From assembly GCA_003519545.1 (NCBI GenBank), contig DOWN01000332.1, positions 1 to 17,433 on the forward strand: a stretch of 17,433 nucleotides of DNA, written 5' to 3'. Shown here piece by piece: positions 15,019 through 17,433 of this stretch (within the stretch, counting starts at the first letter, position 1; each line of letters opens with the position of its first letter). Under the pieces are notes generated by a model, which was given only the letters and a program-made list of their open reading frames with translations, was not told the origin of the DNA and did not search any database. The stretch is from Bacteroidota bacterium. Its GTDB lineage: Bacteria > Bacteroidota > Ignavibacteria > Tepidaquicellales > Tepidaquicellaceae. The position numbers were made by a program, and so were the translations under genes.

Positions 15019-17397
15019 CTGTATCAAATATTTTTCAAGCCAAGTATCCATTTCCCATAACATATGCAGTACTGATTCTCTCGCTGAATAGCCATGACTT
15101 TCGTATGGTAAAACAACATATCTCGAAGTACCACCGTGACCTTTTATTGCGTTATATAATCTTTCACTTTGCATCGGAAAAGTTCCTGCATTATTATCCA
15201 ACTCACCATGTATGATAAGAATAGGTTCTTTTATTTTATCTGCATACATAAAAGGTGACATCTTAAGATATGTTTCAGGTGCTTCCCATAGTGTTCTTTG
15301 TTCTGATTGAAAGCCAAATGGTGTTAATGTTCTGTTATATGCTCCGCTTCTTGCTATACCGGTTTTGAATAAATCAGAATGGGCGAGTATGTTTGCAGTC
15401 ATAAACGCACCGTAAGAATGTCCTCCTATTGCCATTTTATCCGGAGTTGAAATTCCCCGTTTAATCATTTCATCAACTGCTGCTTTTGCTGACATAACGA
15501 GTTGTTCAATATATTTATCATTTGGCTCTTCATCACCTTCACCAATAATAGGCATTTTAGGATTGTCAAGAATTACATAATCTTTTGCTAACCAGAATAA
15601 AGGGCTTCCCCAAGACATCCAGTTAAATCTGTATGGTGAATCTGTTATTTGACCCGCTGCATCAGAACTTTTAAATTCCTGTGGATATGCCCACATTAAA
15701 ACAGGATATTTTTTATTCTTGTCGTAATTTTTTGGTAAATATAAATTTGCGTTCAGTTCAACGCCATCTTCCCTTTTATATGTTATGATTTCTTTTGAGA
15801 TGCCTTCAAATAATGTATAAGGATTTGTATAATTTGTTAATGCTAATTGAGTATTGGAGTTTTTATTTATTAAAATATAGTTTGGTGGTGTGTCCGGAGA
15901 TTCCCTGCTGATAACAAACTCGTTTGAATTTTTAATGTTTACTACTCTTTCGTAATATGGTTTTTCAGATCTCCAGATTCTTGAGGTTGTTTTAGTATTT
16001 AAATTTAAAACATCTAAGAAAGGTCTATTGCCTTCTGTTGATGCACCATTTCCTGTTAAAAAAATTTCTTCGGATGTGTTTGCTTCTTTTATTGTTTCGG
16101 TATTGTTAGTATTTGTTTCTAAATATGGATCACCGGGATTGTTATATCTGTCTTCTGTATTTAAATTAAATATTAATGTAGTATCTGAAAAATTATTTAA
16201 ATTTATTTTTATAAATTTAGACGTTCTTGTATTCCACCACCTTTCATTTACAATTGCAAAATTATTTTCACTCCATAAAATATTTTCATATCGTAAACTC
16301 AGTGAAATTATCTCTTCAGGTGTAGTATTAAAAGGAGATTTTAACTGAAAAACTTTATCTCTGATTTCGGTTTTTGTTTTTGGATTTCCACCATCCTGTG
16401 CCTCAGCCCAATATAGAGTAGAACCGGCATCTTGTCTCCATTCAAATTCTCTTTTACCTGTTCTTACAGCATTAAATCCGGTTGGAATTTCATCTGCAAG
16501 TGGTATATCAGCAAGCAAAGTTATTAATTTTCCATTCTTATCTAATATTTCAACTGTTTTAGGAAAATAATAATATGGAAAAAGATACGAATATGGTCGT
16601 TTAATTTTTTCAGATAAAATATAATTTCCATCAGGTGAATATTTAAATTCTGTATATATCGCGGGAGTAGAAATATTTTCTGTTTTTTTAGTTTTAATAT
16701 CAATTTTTACCGGTTGCGACACTCCATAAAAATCGAATAAATCTTCATCGTAAGAATTTTTTAATAAATCCTGAAAAGTTCTTGTGGGTGTTGACTTACC
16801 ATAGTTCTCCTGAATTATGGGACTTTCAGGAACTTTGTTTTGAACAGGTACCGAATTATTTTTATTAAATGCTTTCAGATATATCAGAGATTTATTATCC
16901 GGTAAAAACTCATATGGTTTTCCGAATATTGAATTTAAATTATCTGTTAACTTTTCTGCGGATTTAGTTTCCACATCAACCGCCCAAAGTTCAACGTTCA
17001 CTTCAGTAGTATTAGTAAATACAATATATTTATTATCTCCGCTCCAGTTCACATATCTGATTTTACCATTTGAAGGAATATTTTGAATTATGCTTTCAGA
17101 ACCATCTGCAATTAAAACTAATTTTATGTTAATATAATATCCTGCACGAGTGAACGAAAAATTATTTGGATTAAATCTAATCCCGGCAATTTTCAGTTCA
17201 GTTTGTGAAATTTCTTCGAGAGGCGGATATGAAGTCCTTTCTAAAATTGCCAACCATTTATTATCCGGACTAAAGGAAGTAACAGGAGAAAATGGTGCAT
17301 CAATGATTTCAACAAATTTTTGATCGGGAATTTTATATCCGTCCTGTGAAAAAACTAATATTGGGGAAAGCAAGAAAAAGAGTAAAATATACTTCAT
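15010..17397 (-). CDS. Secreted S9 serine peptidase, glutamyl-endopeptidase-like (S9D)
   Basis: A 795-residue exported protease. Residues 1-18 are a signal peptide (MKYILLFFLLSPILVFSQ). Residues about 25-530 form the beta-propeller, including YPPLEEISQTELKIAGIRFN at 57-76, a segment typical of the plastid/bacterial glutamyl endopeptidase branch of the prolyl oligopeptidase family. Residues about 540-795 are the alpha/beta-hydrolase domain with GGHSYGAF (nucleophile S661), GELDNN (D734) and ESHGYSARE (H768), so the triad is intact. Such enzymes cleave after Glu and process or degrade periplasmic peptides; specificity here is inferred by family. No lipobox or type IX sorting domain is seen. On the minus strand an imperfect -7 box (TTAATTTG, 17421-17414) precedes the ATG, with its -33 partner beyond the window. 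The gene is transcribed alone within the window and overlaps queA at its 3' end. Confidence 0.92.
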   Translation of the reverse strand: MKYILLFFLLSPILVFSQDGYKIPDQKFVEIIDAPFSPVTSFSPDNKWLAILERTSYPPLEEISQTELKIAGIRFNPNNFSFTRAGYYINIKLVLIADGSESIIQNIPSNGKIRYVNWSGDNKYIVFTNTTEVNVELWAVDVETKSAEKLTDNLNSIFGKPYEFLPDNKSLIYLKAFNKNNSVPVQNKVPESPIIQENYGKSTPTRTFQDLLKNSYDEDLFDFYGVSQPVKIDIKTKKTENISTPAIYTEFKYSPDGNYILSEKIKRPYSYLFPYYYFPKTVEILDKNGKLITLLADIPLADEIPTGFNAVRTGKREFEWRQDAGSTLYWAEAQDGGNPKTKTEIRDKVFQLKSPFNTTPEEIISLSLRYENILWSENNFAIVNERWWNTRTSKFIKINLNNFSDTTLIFNLNTEDRYNNPGDPYLETNTNNTETIKEANTSEEIFLTGNGASTEGNRPFLDVLNLNTKTTSRIWRSEKPYYERVVNIKNSNEFVISRESPDTPPNYILINKNSNTQLALTNYTNPYTLFEGISKEIITYKREDGVELNANLYLPKNYDKNKKYPVLMWAYPQEFKSSDAAGQITDSPYRFNWMSWGSPLFWLAKDYVILDNPKMPIIGEGDEEPNDKYIEQLVMSAKAAVDEMIKRGISTPDKMAIGGHSYGAFMTANILAHSDLFKTGIARSGAYNRTLTPFGFQSEQRTLWEAPETYLKMSPFMYADKIKEPILIIHGELDNNAGTFPMQSERLYNAIKGHGGTSRYVVLPYESHGYSARESVLHMLWEMDTWLEKYLIQSQ

Positions 17398-17433
17398 TTT
17401 AATTGATTTTAAGCAAATTAAACAAGATATATC

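Noticed and set aside
16028..16348. 106-codon plus-strand frame inside the S9 protease gene
   Set aside because: It is antisense to the propeller region of a clear protease gene and has no recognisable domain.
1..17433. tRNA, rRNA, CRISPR, insertion sequence or defence-system genes
   Set aside because: No clover-leaf-like GC-rich segments, spaced direct repeats, transposase motifs or nuclease/toxin motifs were recognised; nearly all of the sequence is explained by the listed genes.

Overview
The window is about 17.4 kb of very AT-rich (roughly 30% G+C by eye), densely coding bacterial DNA. A member of the Bacteroidota/Ignavibacteria side of the FCB group is the best guess. The reasons are: a TonB-dependent receptor with an N-terminal carboxypeptidase-regulatory-like domain, an apolipoprotein N-acyltransferase (so a diderm with lipoproteins), an S9D glutamyl-endopeptidase-like secreted protease, AT-rich leaders with no clear Shine-Dalgarno sequence, and promoter -7 boxes of the TAnnTTTG type. 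The standard code fits, with TGA used as stop. No RNA genes, insertion sequences, CRISPR arrays or prophage genes were seen, and no non-coding stretch exceeds about 100 bp.

Layout. (1) 33-6858, minus strand, one probable transcription unit read leftward: a K+(Na+)/H+ antiporter of the NhaP2 type; a peptidase-E-like (S51) protein fused to an NTF2/SnoaL-like domain; a GH57/DUF3536 glucan hydrolase; a GH77 4-alpha-glucanotransferase (malQ); and an orphan protein resembling only the back end of the PEP-synthase ATP-grasp domain. The last three are packed with 0-9 bp gaps and form a cytoplasmic alpha-glucan (glycogen/maltodextrin) module. (2) 6956-9955, plus strand: a TetR-family regulator followed by a TonB-dependent outer-membrane receptor. 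A 17-bp word occurs once in front of each gene, in opposite orientation, lying across the promoter spacer in the same register; this looks like the operator of an autoregulated receptor locus. (3) 9979-13290, minus strand: a four-gene overlapping operon read leftward, HAD class-B-like secreted acid phosphatase, ispF, PAP2 lipid phosphatase and lnt. It links isoprenoid synthesis, lipid-phosphate recycling and lipoprotein maturation. (4) 13366-15018, plus strand: a GNAT acetyltransferase fused in frame to QueA (queuosine tRNA modification). (5) 15010-17397, minus strand: a secreted S9D prolyl-oligopeptidase-type protease whose 3' end overlaps queA tail to tail by 9 bp.

The most noteworthy items are the paired operators of the TetR/receptor locus, two unusual domain fusions (GNAT-QueA and S51-NTF2), the orphan PEP-synthase-like fragment inside a glucan operon, and the lnt gene, whose only sensible start is a TTG overlapping the upstream stop codon. 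Two ORFs (antiporter and PAP2) are given shorter ATG starts than the longest possible TTG-started frames.
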